22,351 nucleotides of DNA, taken from Candidatus Heimdallarchaeota archaeon. Its GTDB lineage: Archaea; Asgardarchaeota; Heimdallarchaeia; JABLTI01. The notes beneath the pieces are model-generated. The model had not been told where the DNA came from, did not search any database, and saw nothing but the letters and a program-made list of their open reading frames with translations. This document shows, in pieces, positions 1-8,397 of this stretch. The first letter of the stretch is position 1; every line of letters begins with the position of its first letter. Both the position numbers and the translations under genes were made by a program. The stretch spans positions 1-22,351 of the forward strand of contig JAGXNT010000038.1 of NCBI GenBank assembly GCA_019894765.1, in the 5' to 3' direction.

Positions 1-1623
1 AATTCATTAAATCAAGAATTAAATGCAATTGATAAATTAATCCAGAAAGGTGGATTTTCCGAAGCATTAAATGATATAATGAATTTGAAGAAATCCGTTC
101 AGAAAAATAGTCAGGAATATTTTCAGTTATTAATTTGGGAAAACTATTTGAAAATAAAACTTGGAGATTATTCTAAAGCAATCAAAAAATTGGATAATTT
201 AATTGACAGTATTAAGAAGAAGAATTTCCACTTATTAGTTTTAAAAGCCACTCAAGTAAAGATATCAATTCTAAGTGAAATTGGAAATTTCGATGAGATG
301 CTATCTACTATTAATTTAGGTGAAACGCTCTTAGAGAAAATTGAGGATACTACACAAAAGGATTTACTGAAAGCTCAAATTACTTTTAAGAAAGGAGAGT
401 ATTATTTCGGTAAAAGTGAAGACAAAACAGCTAAAAACCTATTTGAAGAATCATTAGCTATTTGCAATGATTTGAAATGTTCTCATACTAAAGCACAAAT
501 TTTCTTATATTTGGCTACTATTGCAAGGAGAGAAGGCGATAGAGATGCATCTTTTAATTTTATTAATGAATCACTGCAGATAACAGAAGATAATGAATTT
601 CTGTTTATCAGAGGAAGAGCCTTTAGCAGCTTAGCAATTCTCTACAATATTGAAGGTAAACTCGATGAGACATTGATGTATTTACAAAAAGGGCTAGAGT
701 TACTAAAACAAGTTGGTGCGATTTATAATTTAGCAAGAATAAATATCAATTTAGGAGTGGTTCATCACTTTTCTGGAAATCTAACAACTTCTATAAGTTA
801 TTATGAAAAAGCTTTAGAGAATTTCCAAAAAGTTGGTAATAATCTAACAATAGCCACTACAATATTCAATATTGGGTTGATCCAAAATCTGCAAGGGCAA
901 TTAAGAGATGCTCTAGCAAGCTTTGAATACACGTTGCCAATATTTCAAGAATTAAACAATATATCACTAATTACAGCAAGTTATAATTCGATAGGAAAAG
1001 TCTACTTTGATTTAGGTTTAGTGGAAGAAGCTGAAAATCATCTTCGTTTAGTGTATCAATTAAAAGATCAAATAACTTCAGTAGCTTTGTCAAGAACACT
1101 CTTTTATTTAGTTCAAGTGTTAGTTAGTCGAAACAAAATCAATATAGCGAAAGACTTAGTCAATGAACTTGAAAATATATCTCAAGAACAAGATAATAAT
1201 GTCATTAAACATCGCTTTTTATTTTTAAAAGCTATTATTCTTAATGCAGATGAAGAAGTTGGACTCGGAGAAGTTGAGGAACGATTATTACAAGTAATTA
1301 ATGAACCTGTTACAGATCAAGAAACAACTGTAAATGCAATAATCAACTACTGTTATTTACTTATCAAGAAATATTCTCAAAGTAAAAATGAAGAAGTTCT
1401 AGAACGTTTAGAGTATTATAGTGATCGCTTATCAAAATTGGCTACAAAACAACAATCTAAGCTTTTATTTGCAGACCATTATTGGATAAAATCCATTATA
1501 GCATCAATGAAAAATAACGAAATAGAAGCAAAAGCAATTTCTAAACAAGCAAGTGAATTAGCAAAAGAAATGGAATTCATGAGATTATTAAATAAAATAA
1601 TGGAATATAATTTACAGAGATAA
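1..1623 (+). CDS. TPR-repeat protein, 5' partial
   Basis: The frame is open from base 1 with no stop before the first internal ATG at base 79, so the real start lies left of the window and at least 540 residues are present. The protein is almost wholly helical and is built from tandem repeats of about 40 residues with the tetratricopeptide pattern: small residues at the A/G positions and recurring segments such as NLGVVHHFSGN, NIGLIQNLQGQ and NSIGKVYFDLG. Family knowledge says such solenoids are cytoplasmic protein-protein interaction scaffolds; the partner cannot be read from the sequence. No signal peptide, membrane segment or enzymatic domain is visible in this part, though a missing N-terminal domain could carry a function (TPR proteins can be fused to helix-turn-helix or signalling domains). 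It ends 59 bases before the next gene. Confidence 0.85.
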   Translation, partial: NSLNQELNAIDKLIQKGGFSEALNDIMNLKKSVQKNSQEYFQLLIWENYLKIKLGDYSKAIKKLDNLIDSIKKKNFHLLVLKATQVKISILSEIGNFDEMLSTINLGETLLEKIEDTTQKDLLKAQITFKKGEYYFGKSEDKTAKNLFEESLAICNDLKCSHTKAQIFLYLATIARREGDRDASFNFINESLQITEDNEFLFIRGRAFSSLAILYNIEGKLDETLMYLQKGLELLKQVGAIYNLARININLGVVHHFSGNLTTSISYYEKALENFQKVGNNLTIATTIFNIGLIQNLQGQLRDALASFEYTLPIFQELNNISLITASYNSIGKVYFDLGLVEEAENHLRLVYQLKDQITSVALSRTLFYLVQVLVSRNKINIAKDLVNELENISQEQDNNVIKHRFLFLKAIILNADEEVGLGEVEERLLQVINEPVTDQETTVNAIINYCYLLIKKYSQSKNEEVLERLEYYSDRLSKLATKQQSKLLFADHYWIKSIIASMKNNEIEAKAISKQASELAKEMEFMRLLNKIMEYNLQR

Positions 1624-1682
1624 ATTGAAAAAAATATATTGGAAGATTTAATAACTTATCAATTACTTTTCATCTGATTAAC

Positions 1683-2882
1683 ATGAAATATCGTGAAATG
1701 GGTAAATTAGGAATTAAAGTCTCAGCACTTGGTTTTGGTTTGATGAGACTTCCAACTCGTGGCAATAAGTTCATAGGAAGGGTAAAAACAGAAGAAACAA
1801 TTAGTATGATCCGAAATGCAATAGATCAAGGCGTAAACTACTTTGATACTGCTTTTGTATACCATCTAGGTGCGAGTGAGAAAGTACTTGGTCAAGCACT
1901 ACAAGATGGGTACCGAGAAAAAGTACTCATCGCAGATAAGTTATTTATGACACTTGTAAGGAAACCAGAGGATTTTGATAAGCAACTAGCAAAACAACTC
2001 GAGAGATTACAGACTGATTGTATTGATTTTTACTTGATTCATGGTTTAAACAGGAAAAAGTTCGAGCAAGTTAAAAAATTAAAATTACTAGATAAAATGG
2101 TCGAAGCAAGAAAGAAGGGATTAATAAAATACATTGGTTTCTCATTTCATGACACAATGGCAGTATTCAAAGAGATAATTGATGCTTTTGATTGGGATAT
2201 GTGCCAAATAATCTATAACTATATGGACACCGGGATGCAAGCAACAACTGATGGTTTGAAGTACGCACATGAGAAAGGGCTCGCAACGGTTATTATGGGA
2301 CCGTTAAAAGGAGGGCTACTTGCTGATCCACCGGAAGAAGCAGTTGAAGTAATGAAGCAAGCAAAAATACAAAGAACACCAGTTGATTGGGCACTACAAT
2401 TTTTATGGAATCTCCCAGAGGTATCCACAATTATTAGTGGTATGGAAACACAAGATATAATCGATGAAAATTGTAAATATGCAGATAAGTCAGGTGTGAA
2501 TACTCTCAGTAAAGGTGATCTTGATATTCTTAATCAACTTGCTGAAGTTTACAAAAAGAAAATACTTGTGCCATGCACTACTTGTCAATATTGCATGCCT
2601 TGTTCTTATGGTGTTAACATTCCAGACAATTTTGCTTTATTGAACTATCTCAGTCATGAAAAAGAAGGCTTTCGACGATGGCGAGTAAGAAGACGCTATC
2701 GAAAAATGTTAGCATCAAAAGCAGAAGACTTGGATCTTGAGAAACCAAATGGTAATGCAACCTTTTGTACAGAATGTATGGAATGCGTTGAGAAATGCCC
2801 AATGGAAATTATGATTCCTGATGAACTTAAGAAAGTGCATGCTATTCTAAAAGAAAAGAAAGAAATCTCAGATTATTACTGA
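1683..2882 (+). CDS. Aldo/keto reductase with C-terminal Fe-S (ferredoxin-like) domain
   Basis: Residues 1-285 form an aldo/keto reductase TIM barrel (MGKLGIKVSALGFGLMRLP opening). The catalytic tetrad is visible as D55, Y60, K86 (IADK) and H120 (YLIHG). Residues 298-307 (C298, C301, C304, C307) and 362-372 (C362, C365, C368, C372, then P) form a ferredoxin-like region that probably binds one or two [4Fe-4S] clusters. The 399-residue length matches the known subgroup of archaeal and clostridial AKRs carrying this tail. The domain order suggests an oxidoreductase that can exchange electrons with a ferredoxin pool as well as NAD(P)H; the substrate is unknown. A TATA-like TTTAATAAC at about 1646-1654 would place transcription just before the ATG, giving a near-leaderless mRNA. 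The gene converges on an amidohydrolase gene with 7 bases between stops. Confidence 0.93.
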   Translation: MKYREMGKLGIKVSALGFGLMRLPTRGNKFIGRVKTEETISMIRNAIDQGVNYFDTAFVYHLGASEKVLGQALQDGYREKVLIADKLFMTLVRKPEDFDKQLAKQLERLQTDCIDFYLIHGLNRKKFEQVKKLKLLDKMVEARKKGLIKYIGFSFHDTMAVFKEIIDAFDWDMCQIIYNYMDTGMQATTDGLKYAHEKGLATVIMGPLKGGLLADPPEEAVEVMKQAKIQRTPVDWALQFLWNLPEVSTIISGMETQDIIDENCKYADKSGVNTLSKGDLDILNQLAEVYKKKILVPCTTCQYCMPCSYGVNIPDNFALLNYLSHEKEGFRRWRVRRRYRKMLASKAEDLDLEKPNGNATFCTECMECVEKCPMEIMIPDELKKVHAILKEKKEISDYY

Positions 2883-2889
2883 GTTCTTC

Positions 2890-4488
2890 CTATTTACTTT
2901 TTTTCTTGAGCACAGTCATTCCTAGAATTAAAAGAAATCCAAAAATCATGGATATCATAACTAATCCTACGGATGGACCAAATACTGCAGTGTTTCCAAG
3001 TTCACTGAATATTGAATGAGCAGGATTTTGGTATTCGATCGTTCCATTAATCATTGTAAGATATACTTCTATGTCCTTTATCTCATCATGATTTATGGTC
3101 AATGGGTCATCAGAGATTACTATTAAGTCTGCAAATTTACCTGCTTCTAATGAACCAAGATAGTCTTCTTGCTTAACGGCATAGGCGCCTTCTAGGGTCA
3201 TCATTTTCAATGCTTGCTCAACTGAGATAGTATGTTCAGCTAACCAAGGTAAGGGAGTATGGATAGTACCGTTATGATCTATTGACTTTCTTGTAACAAG
3301 CCCCCACATGTGCAAAAACGGTTTGATGTTTCGTGAGCCACTTAAATCATCGTCATCATAAACTTCCCAAGTAAAATCGGTTTCTAGATAGGCATGTAGT
3401 CCTTCACTTGGTAGTGAATATCTATTAACATACCACTCAAGAACAGTTTCATTAAACAATTCTGCATATTCTACTTGCCAATATGTTGGAAAATAACCTC
3501 TAACCGAATGAATGGTATTTAGTGATTGTGCTTGGGCAATTAGATCCTCTCGTATGAAGCTGTTATGTTCAATTTGATGTCGATAATTGTCATTTGTTTC
3601 TCCATCAAGGGCGTATTCTATTGCATTTAAAACGGTTTCAGTGCTTCGATCACCCATCGAATGAAAAGCACAACTAAAACCCTTATCATGAATTGTTTTA
3701 ACAACAGCATTCAATGTTGATTGATTCATGTAAAGATCACCATAAACACTTGTTCCCATAAAGGCTTCAAGTTGTTCTGGGGTGTATGGTACGCTCATTG
3801 CAGGCAATCCACGATTACCATAAGCACCATCGGAATAGATTTTAATTCCTGGAACACGAAACTTTCTACCTGGATCTAATATGGGGCCCCTATCTGGATA
3901 CCACCGTTCAACATTAATAGATTCATTATTTTCATCAAGAAATGCTAAATTATAGATCGGAAAGACATTTAATCGTATTCGCAGTTCTCCAGCTGCTTCA
4001 ATATCGAGAAGCGGTTGAATGTCTCTATCCCACCCATCAGCTCCTTTTTCATTTAGAGTTGTATATCCAAAAGCCATTGCTATTGACTGAGCACCTTGTA
4101 ATGTTTCAAATCCACCATAGTTCGCAGACCACATTAAGTGTGTGTGGCCATCTATTAAACCAGGCATAATTGTATGATCATTAGAATGAAGTGTGTTTCC
4201 TTCATCAGTATAATATTTTGCTAGAATTTCTTCGGAACTTCCTATTGCATGTATTTTCCCATCTTTTATTGCTATTGCTTCTTCAAGTGGATTCGCTTCA
4301 TCTACAGTAATTATATTGGCATTGCTAAAGATATAGTCTACTTGCTCTGCATCAGCGGCCTTTGTTTGGATTATTATTGAATTTGAGAAAATTGGTATTA
4401 GTAATGTGAAAAATAATGATAGAAAAATTAGAAATGATTTTAATTTTGGTTTTACTAATTTCTTCATACTTTTAAAAATAGTTGGCAT
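2890..4488 (-). CDS. Membrane-anchored YtcJ-type metal-dependent amidohydrolase
   Basis: A 532-residue amidohydrolase of the YtcJ/amidohydrolase-3 type. Metal-site signatures are the HxH at H115/H117 (GLIDGHTHLMW), K216 in IKIYSDGAYG, H276 (AFHSMGD), H304/H308 (YRHQIEHNS) and an acidic position near D372. The C-terminal GKFADLIVISDDPL strand is typical. Family members hydrolyse C-N bonds of amides or cyclic ureas; the substrate cannot be predicted. Residues about 18-40 form a hydrophobic segment after basic residues (signal peptide or anchor), and residues about 506-526 form a second membrane segment followed by KKKSK, so the enzyme is probably tethered with its catalytic domain outside the cell. 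M8 (base 4467) is an alternative start. It faces a divergent alpha/beta-hydrolase gene across a short AT-rich promoter region. Confidence 0.9.
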   Translation of the reverse strand: MPTIFKSMKKLVKPKLKSFLIFLSLFFTLLIPIFSNSIIIQTKAADAEQVDYIFSNANIITVDEANPLEEAIAIKDGKIHAIGSSEEILAKYYTDEGNTLHSNDHTIMPGLIDGHTHLMWSANYGGFETLQGAQSIAMAFGYTTLNEKGADGWDRDIQPLLDIEAAGELRIRLNVFPIYNLAFLDENNESINVERWYPDRGPILDPGRKFRVPGIKIYSDGAYGNRGLPAMSVPYTPEQLEAFMGTSVYGDLYMNQSTLNAVVKTIHDKGFSCAFHSMGDRSTETVLNAIEYALDGETNDNYRHQIEHNSFIREDLIAQAQSLNTIHSVRGYFPTYWQVEYAELFNETVLEWYVNRYSLPSEGLHAYLETDFTWEVYDDDDLSGSRNIKPFLHMWGLVTRKSIDHNGTIHTPLPWLAEHTISVEQALKMMTLEGAYAVKQEDYLGSLEAGKFADLIVISDDPLTINHDEIKDIEVYLTMINGTIEYQNPAHSIFSELGNTAVFGPSVGLVMISMIFGFLLILGMTVLKKKSK

Positions 4489-4597
4489 AAATCTATCTTA
4501 ACATTTTATATTTTAATACTTTATTACAGTAAAATGAGTGTAAAATTAATAAATGGTTGATTACAGAAAAAGTCAACTCTTAATAGGAGCTAGTAAA

Positions 4598-5563
4598 ATG
4601 GCAATGGATGAAAACGAGTTTGCTTTAACTCAGGAACAATTGGATTTAATTAATGATTTAATTGAGAAATCACCTAAGGATGCTCCGGATTTTTATGAGG
4701 AAGGGGAATGCGAACAATTCTATATTCCTGTTGATGGAGGAGAAATCCGTGTCTTTCATCGAAAACCAAAGAATATAACTGCGAAAAGACCGATTTTATT
4801 TATTCCTGGTTATTCTACAACTCCTTGGTCTTGGAGAGGTTTTCCAAAACCAATTCACAACAATACTGAATATTATTTTTTAGAGACGAGAGAAAAAGCG
4901 TCTAGTAGAATAAAACGTAATAGGAAAACAAATCTCACTGTTGATCAAAAAGCAAAAGATGTTGCAGAAGCAATTAAGTATCTAGGGTTGGATAAAAGAG
5001 ATTTTGTTCTTTTTGGTACTAGCTATTGCAGCGGAGTGATTCTTCAAGGTTTAATCCAGAAATATTTCACAGCTCCAACAATAGTCGTTTTTGATCCATT
5101 ATGCTTGTGGGCTTATAATAGAAAGGCAGTTAAATGGCTACTACCAATTTTACCACCATTCGTCATGGGAGCCTTCCGATTTGTATTTGCCAAGATTATT
5201 CTAAGAACTATGAAGAATCAACATCAAAAGGAACGTATTCTGGATTTCATTAGAGGTGCAGAGCCTTACAAATGGCGTAAAGCTTGTATGCAAAATTTGA
5301 ATTTTAATATTACAAATGATTTGAACAAAATTACCGAAGAAGTATTTGTTGTTCATGGTACAAAAGATAAATACCATCCTGGGGAAATTTTCTATGATTA
5401 CGCTAAAGAAATGCCAAATGGAAGATTCATTTATTTTAATTGTGAAAATGAAAAAAGAGAACTCTTCAATGGAGTATTAGGTTCTGTTTTCGCTAATGTT
5501 ACAAAAGACAAGAGAATGCCTGACGAAATTGCTTCTTTAGAGATAGATCTTGAGAGATCATAG
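4598..5563 (+). CDS. Alpha/beta-hydrolase-fold protein with degenerate triad
   Basis: The open frame begins with an ATG at 4553, but I prefer the ATG at 4598 because GGAG lies 8 bases before it and no ribosome-binding motif precedes 4553. Numbered from 4553, the fold shows the oxyanion region RPILFIPGYSTTPWSW (79-94), a nucleophile-elbow segment FGTSYCSG (154-161, candidate S157) and an acid loop VVHGTKDKYHPG (D272). The elbow has Cys where GxSxG normally has its last Gly. The position where the family has its catalytic His reads NCENEKRELF with no histidine. It may be an inactive or altered hydrolase. The gene ends 49 bases before the preferred start of the M1-like peptidase gene and is probably co-transcribed with it. 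Confidence 0.75.
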   Translation: MAMDENEFALTQEQLDLINDLIEKSPKDAPDFYEEGECEQFYIPVDGGEIRVFHRKPKNITAKRPILFIPGYSTTPWSWRGFPKPIHNNTEYYFLETREKASSRIKRNRKTNLTVDQKAKDVAEAIKYLGLDKRDFVLFGTSYCSGVILQGLIQKYFTAPTIVVFDPLCLWAYNRKAVKWLLPILPPFVMGAFRFVFAKIILRTMKNQHQKERILDFIRGAEPYKWRKACMQNLNFNITNDLNKITEEVFVVHGTKDKYHPGEIFYDYAKEMPNGRFIYFNCENEKRELFNGVLGSVFANVTKDKRMPDEIASLEIDLERS

Positions 5564-5612
5564 ATACATAGTTCAGATAAAGCATATTAGTAATAAAAAC
5601 AAATTATTCTTT

Positions 5613-6890
5613 ATGAATCTTGAAAAAGTAGTACTTAATTGTGAAATAATTCCACAAGAAAAGTTACTAGATGCTATTGTCTTGCTCAAATTCGCAGAAG
5701 TTGATAAAAAAATACTTTTAGTTCTAAATCCTGACCTTGAATGGAAAGATGTTTTTGTAAAGGATAATGAATCTTGGGTTAGAATTACTCCAAAAGAGGG
5801 TGTTTTGCCTGATGATTTTCTTTTGGAAATCGGTAAATTGTGGGAGATAGATTTAGCTGAAACGTCTTTTAATACCTCAAAAAATAAAGTCACAATTAAA
5901 GCAAGTTATAGAGGAGAGATTCTGAATTCAAGCTGGGATTTAAGTTATATAAATGCAGATTTTGTAGAATTAGCATCTTACGGTTTGTGGTACCCGGTAA
6001 CTCCTACATTAGATAAACATGCTTTTGAGCTTACACTCGCTGGTCCTCTTCATTGGAAATGGATAGCAAACGGTAATCTAATTTCAACATTCAAAAAAGG
6101 AGATCAAACAATATACTATTGGAAAAATGAATCGCCTGAAAATGATATTACTGTTCTCGGATTACCTTCTGAGAAGGCACATCAAAAAGAAGGAAGTATT
6201 TTTTGGGGTCCTAAGGAATATGTTAATAAAAATTCTATTTTCGAGGAAATCCTTATCGAGAGAAAATTAGCTATGGATAAATGGTTGGGAAAAGCAATAA
6301 CAGGTCAACCGTTTTATTATGTATTTACCCCAAGGACTTCGGGTGGGCAGTATTCAAGGTATCAATTAATAGCTACAGTCCAAGAATTACCCAAAGAAGA
6401 AGAAATGATACCAAGAGTATTGCAAAGCATGCTGCATGAAATTAGTCATTTCTGGTGGAATAAAACACCTACTAGTTCTTATCACAATTGGTTAGATGAA
6501 GCACTTGCTGAATATACCTCCTCATTAATTATATCTGAAAAATATGGTGGAGATGATTGGCTTGAAAATCGTGCTAATAGAGTTTTGAGCGTTCTAGAAA
6601 AAGCAGGAAATTTACCCTCAATACGAAATACACCAAGATCACATAAGGATGCCTACACATTATTCTATTACCGAGGTTTCCTATTATTTAGAGAACTCCA
6701 CAAAAAACTAGGAACAGAATTACTAAAAGATCTTTTGAGAGCATTTGTTGAAAAAACAGAATCAATACAAGTTGTTACAACTAGTGATTTCCTAGAAATG
6801 TTGAAGAATTATTCAGAAAAAATAGATTACGATTTAATTAAACTCACTAATAACTGGTTAGATTTTGCAGGAGAAGGGATCCCTAAATAA
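5613..6890 (+). CDS. M1-family-like (gluzincin) zinc metallopeptidase
   Basis: The zinc motif HEISH lies at residues 296-300 and the downstream glutamate in WLDEALAEY is E317 (numbered from an upstream TTG at base 5550). This matches the M1/gluzincin arrangement in which two histidines and the later glutamate bind zinc and the first glutamate is the base. A later Tyr-rich stretch FYYRGFLLF occupies the place of the M1 transition-state tyrosine. The N-terminal half is beta-rich, like an M1 N-terminal saddle domain. At 425 residues it is shorter than full M1 aminopeptidases and lacks the large helical C-terminal domain. The HEXXH-to-E spacing is 16 rather than the usual 18. The TTG at 5550 would overlap the upstream gene by 14 bases; I prefer the ATG at 5613, whose product begins MNLEKVVLN. 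No signal peptide is seen, so it is probably cytoplasmic. Confidence 0.85.
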   Translation: MNLEKVVLNCEIIPQEKLLDAIVLLKFAEVDKKILLVLNPDLEWKDVFVKDNESWVRITPKEGVLPDDFLLEIGKLWEIDLAETSFNTSKNKVTIKASYRGEILNSSWDLSYINADFVELASYGLWYPVTPTLDKHAFELTLAGPLHWKWIANGNLISTFKKGDQTIYYWKNESPENDITVLGLPSEKAHQKEGSIFWGPKEYVNKNSIFEEILIERKLAMDKWLGKAITGQPFYYVFTPRTSGGQYSRYQLIATVQELPKEEEMIPRVLQSMLHEISHFWWNKTPTSSYHNWLDEALAEYTSSLIISEKYGGDDWLENRANRVLSVLEKAGNLPSIRNTPRSHKDAYTLFYYRGFLLFRELHKKLGTELLKDLLRAFVEKTESIQVVTTSDFLEMLKNYSEKIDYDLIKLTNNWLDFAGEGIPK

Positions 6891-6897
6891 AGACAAT

Positions 6898-8190
6898 TCA
6901 TTCATTTTGCAATGCTTCTTGATTGTTTCCTATTGTCTTCTCTTTTCTAAAACCAAAGAAGTAAATCAAAATTGAAACCAGAAATCCAACCGCACTCAGT
7001 ACTAGTGTCACCGGAAACATTACATATATTCCATCTGAGAAAGAATCAGCAAATTTCCCAAGTAGTAGAATTCCTGTAACAAAACCTATTGTTCCAACTG
7101 TACTCATTACTCCAAATGCTGTTGCTCTTCTTTTTTCATTTGAATAAGAATCAGTCAGAGAATAAAAGAACACATTGTAAATTGGATACATTGGAATAAA
7201 TGATAAACCGATAAGTAGTTTCCAATTTTGAGGGAATATCGTCATTAATCCATAGACTAAGGTGAAGTAACCTAGGAATGAAATTATGATAATACCCATC
7301 ATCTTTCGCTTCCTTACTAATCCCAGTAAATAGGATATAGGAATTGCCAATACGTTCTTTGCTATAAGGAATATTGAAAATACTTTACCGGGAACTGCTA
7401 ATTCATCCAAGAAGTAAATGGATGTGTAAACCCAGAATCCCCCACCTGATTGATAAGTAAAAATTAAGATCATTAATCCTATAAATATAAAAGGAGCAGT
7501 TGTTAAAATCACCTTACTTTTAGTTTCTAGTTTGTAATCTTCTACTTCTTTTACTATCTTGCTTTCTCTGACAAAGAACAAGATTACTATGGCTGTTGCT
7601 ATAGCACTGACAGCAATTATTAACTGAATAACCATCGCTTGATCACCAAACTTATCGATAATCCAACCAACAAGTGGACTAAAAATAACGAAAGCAATAC
7701 TAACGACAATTGAATTTTTCGTCAAAACAACTTCTCTAGGTTTATTTATTGATCTAGTAGCTAAAGCAGCGAAATTAGAAGCTTGAGCTGAACCAAATAG
7801 AAATCCAATCAAAATAGCAACAAGGAAGAAGATTGAGGATTGAGTAAACATCTGAATAATGATAAGACTAAGAAACATAAATGCAAACGAGATATAACCT
7901 AGGATTACAAATTTTTTAGTACCATATTTATCAGCTAGAAATCCCCAGCCAGGAGTAACAATAGCACTTATGAGACTTGGAATAACTGCAACAAATCCAA
8001 TAATAAGAAATGATTCTTCAGCAAAAATCTGATTTAACCAAAGTGGTGCGTATGGTTCATAGTTAGCAAAGGCTACTCCGAAAAGAAAATAATTAACTAA
8101 AAGTAGTATTTCATTTCTCTCAAAAGTAAACCAGTCTGATCGTTGTTTTTCTTTGCTTGTGGGTACCACAATGGTTTCCTGTTGATTCAA
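6898..8190 (-). CDS. Major facilitator superfamily transporter
   Basis: A 430-residue protein with about twelve hydrophobic segments in two halves and a charged central loop near residues 205-225 (VRESKIVKEVEDYKLE), the usual MFS plan. The cytoplasmic loop after the second helix reads WGFLADKYGTKK, a clear version of MFS motif A. The substrate cannot be called; polar solutes or drugs are both possible. The start is a TTG (no in-frame ATG) with an AGGTG ribosome-binding motif about 10 bases upstream. It converges on the M1-like peptidase gene with 7 bases between stops, and it is divergent from the large acidic protein gene across roughly 200 bases. Confidence 0.9.
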   Translation of the reverse strand: MNQQETIVVPTSKEKQRSDWFTFERNEILLLVNYFLFGVAFANYEPYAPLWLNQIFAEESFLIIGFVAVIPSLISAIVTPGWGFLADKYGTKKFVILGYISFAFMFLSLIIIQMFTQSSIFFLVAILIGFLFGSAQASNFAALATRSINKPREVVLTKNSIVVSIAFVIFSPLVGWIIDKFGDQAMVIQLIIAVSAIATAIVILFFVRESKIVKEVEDYKLETKSKVILTTAPFIFIGLMILIFTYQSGGGFWVYTSIYFLDELAVPGKVFSIFLIAKNVLAIPISYLLGLVRKRKMMGIIIISFLGYFTLVYGLMTIFPQNWKLLIGLSFIPMYPIYNVFFYSLTDSYSNEKRRATAFGVMSTVGTIGFVTGILLLGKFADSFSDGIYVMFPVTLVLSAVGFLVSILIYFFGFRKEKTIGNNQEALQNE

Positions 8191-8397
8191 ATGATTTACA
8201 CACCTAGGTTAGAATTATTAGTTGAGAACTGATTTTTCATTAAATAGCTTATTACTAGTCTTGATTCATGAGATTTTATTCCTTTTTCTTACACAATAAT
8301 TTATTTTAGCAAAAAAGTCTCCTTTCGAAAGATTATAATTTAGATTGAATTTCTTATAACCTCCCAATAACAAAAACTACTACTTTGGTGTATACTT
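8191..8397. promoter_or_regulatory. Divergent promoter region between MFS and acidic-protein genes
   Basis: About 207 AT-rich bases without a gene. For the rightward gene a purine-rich CGAAAG followed by ATTATAATTTA (about 8326-8342) is a plausible BRE plus TATA box, which would place the transcript start near 8362. TTCTTATAAC at about 8350-8359 is an alternative. GGTG sits 9 to 10 bases before the ATG at 8398. For the leftward MFS gene I see several AT-rich candidates and cannot choose between them. Confidence 0.4.

Noticed and set aside
5550..5612. N-terminal extension of the M1-like protein from a TTG
   Set aside because: It overlaps the upstream gene, has no ribosome-binding motif and does not look like the fold's start; the ATG at 5613 is simpler.
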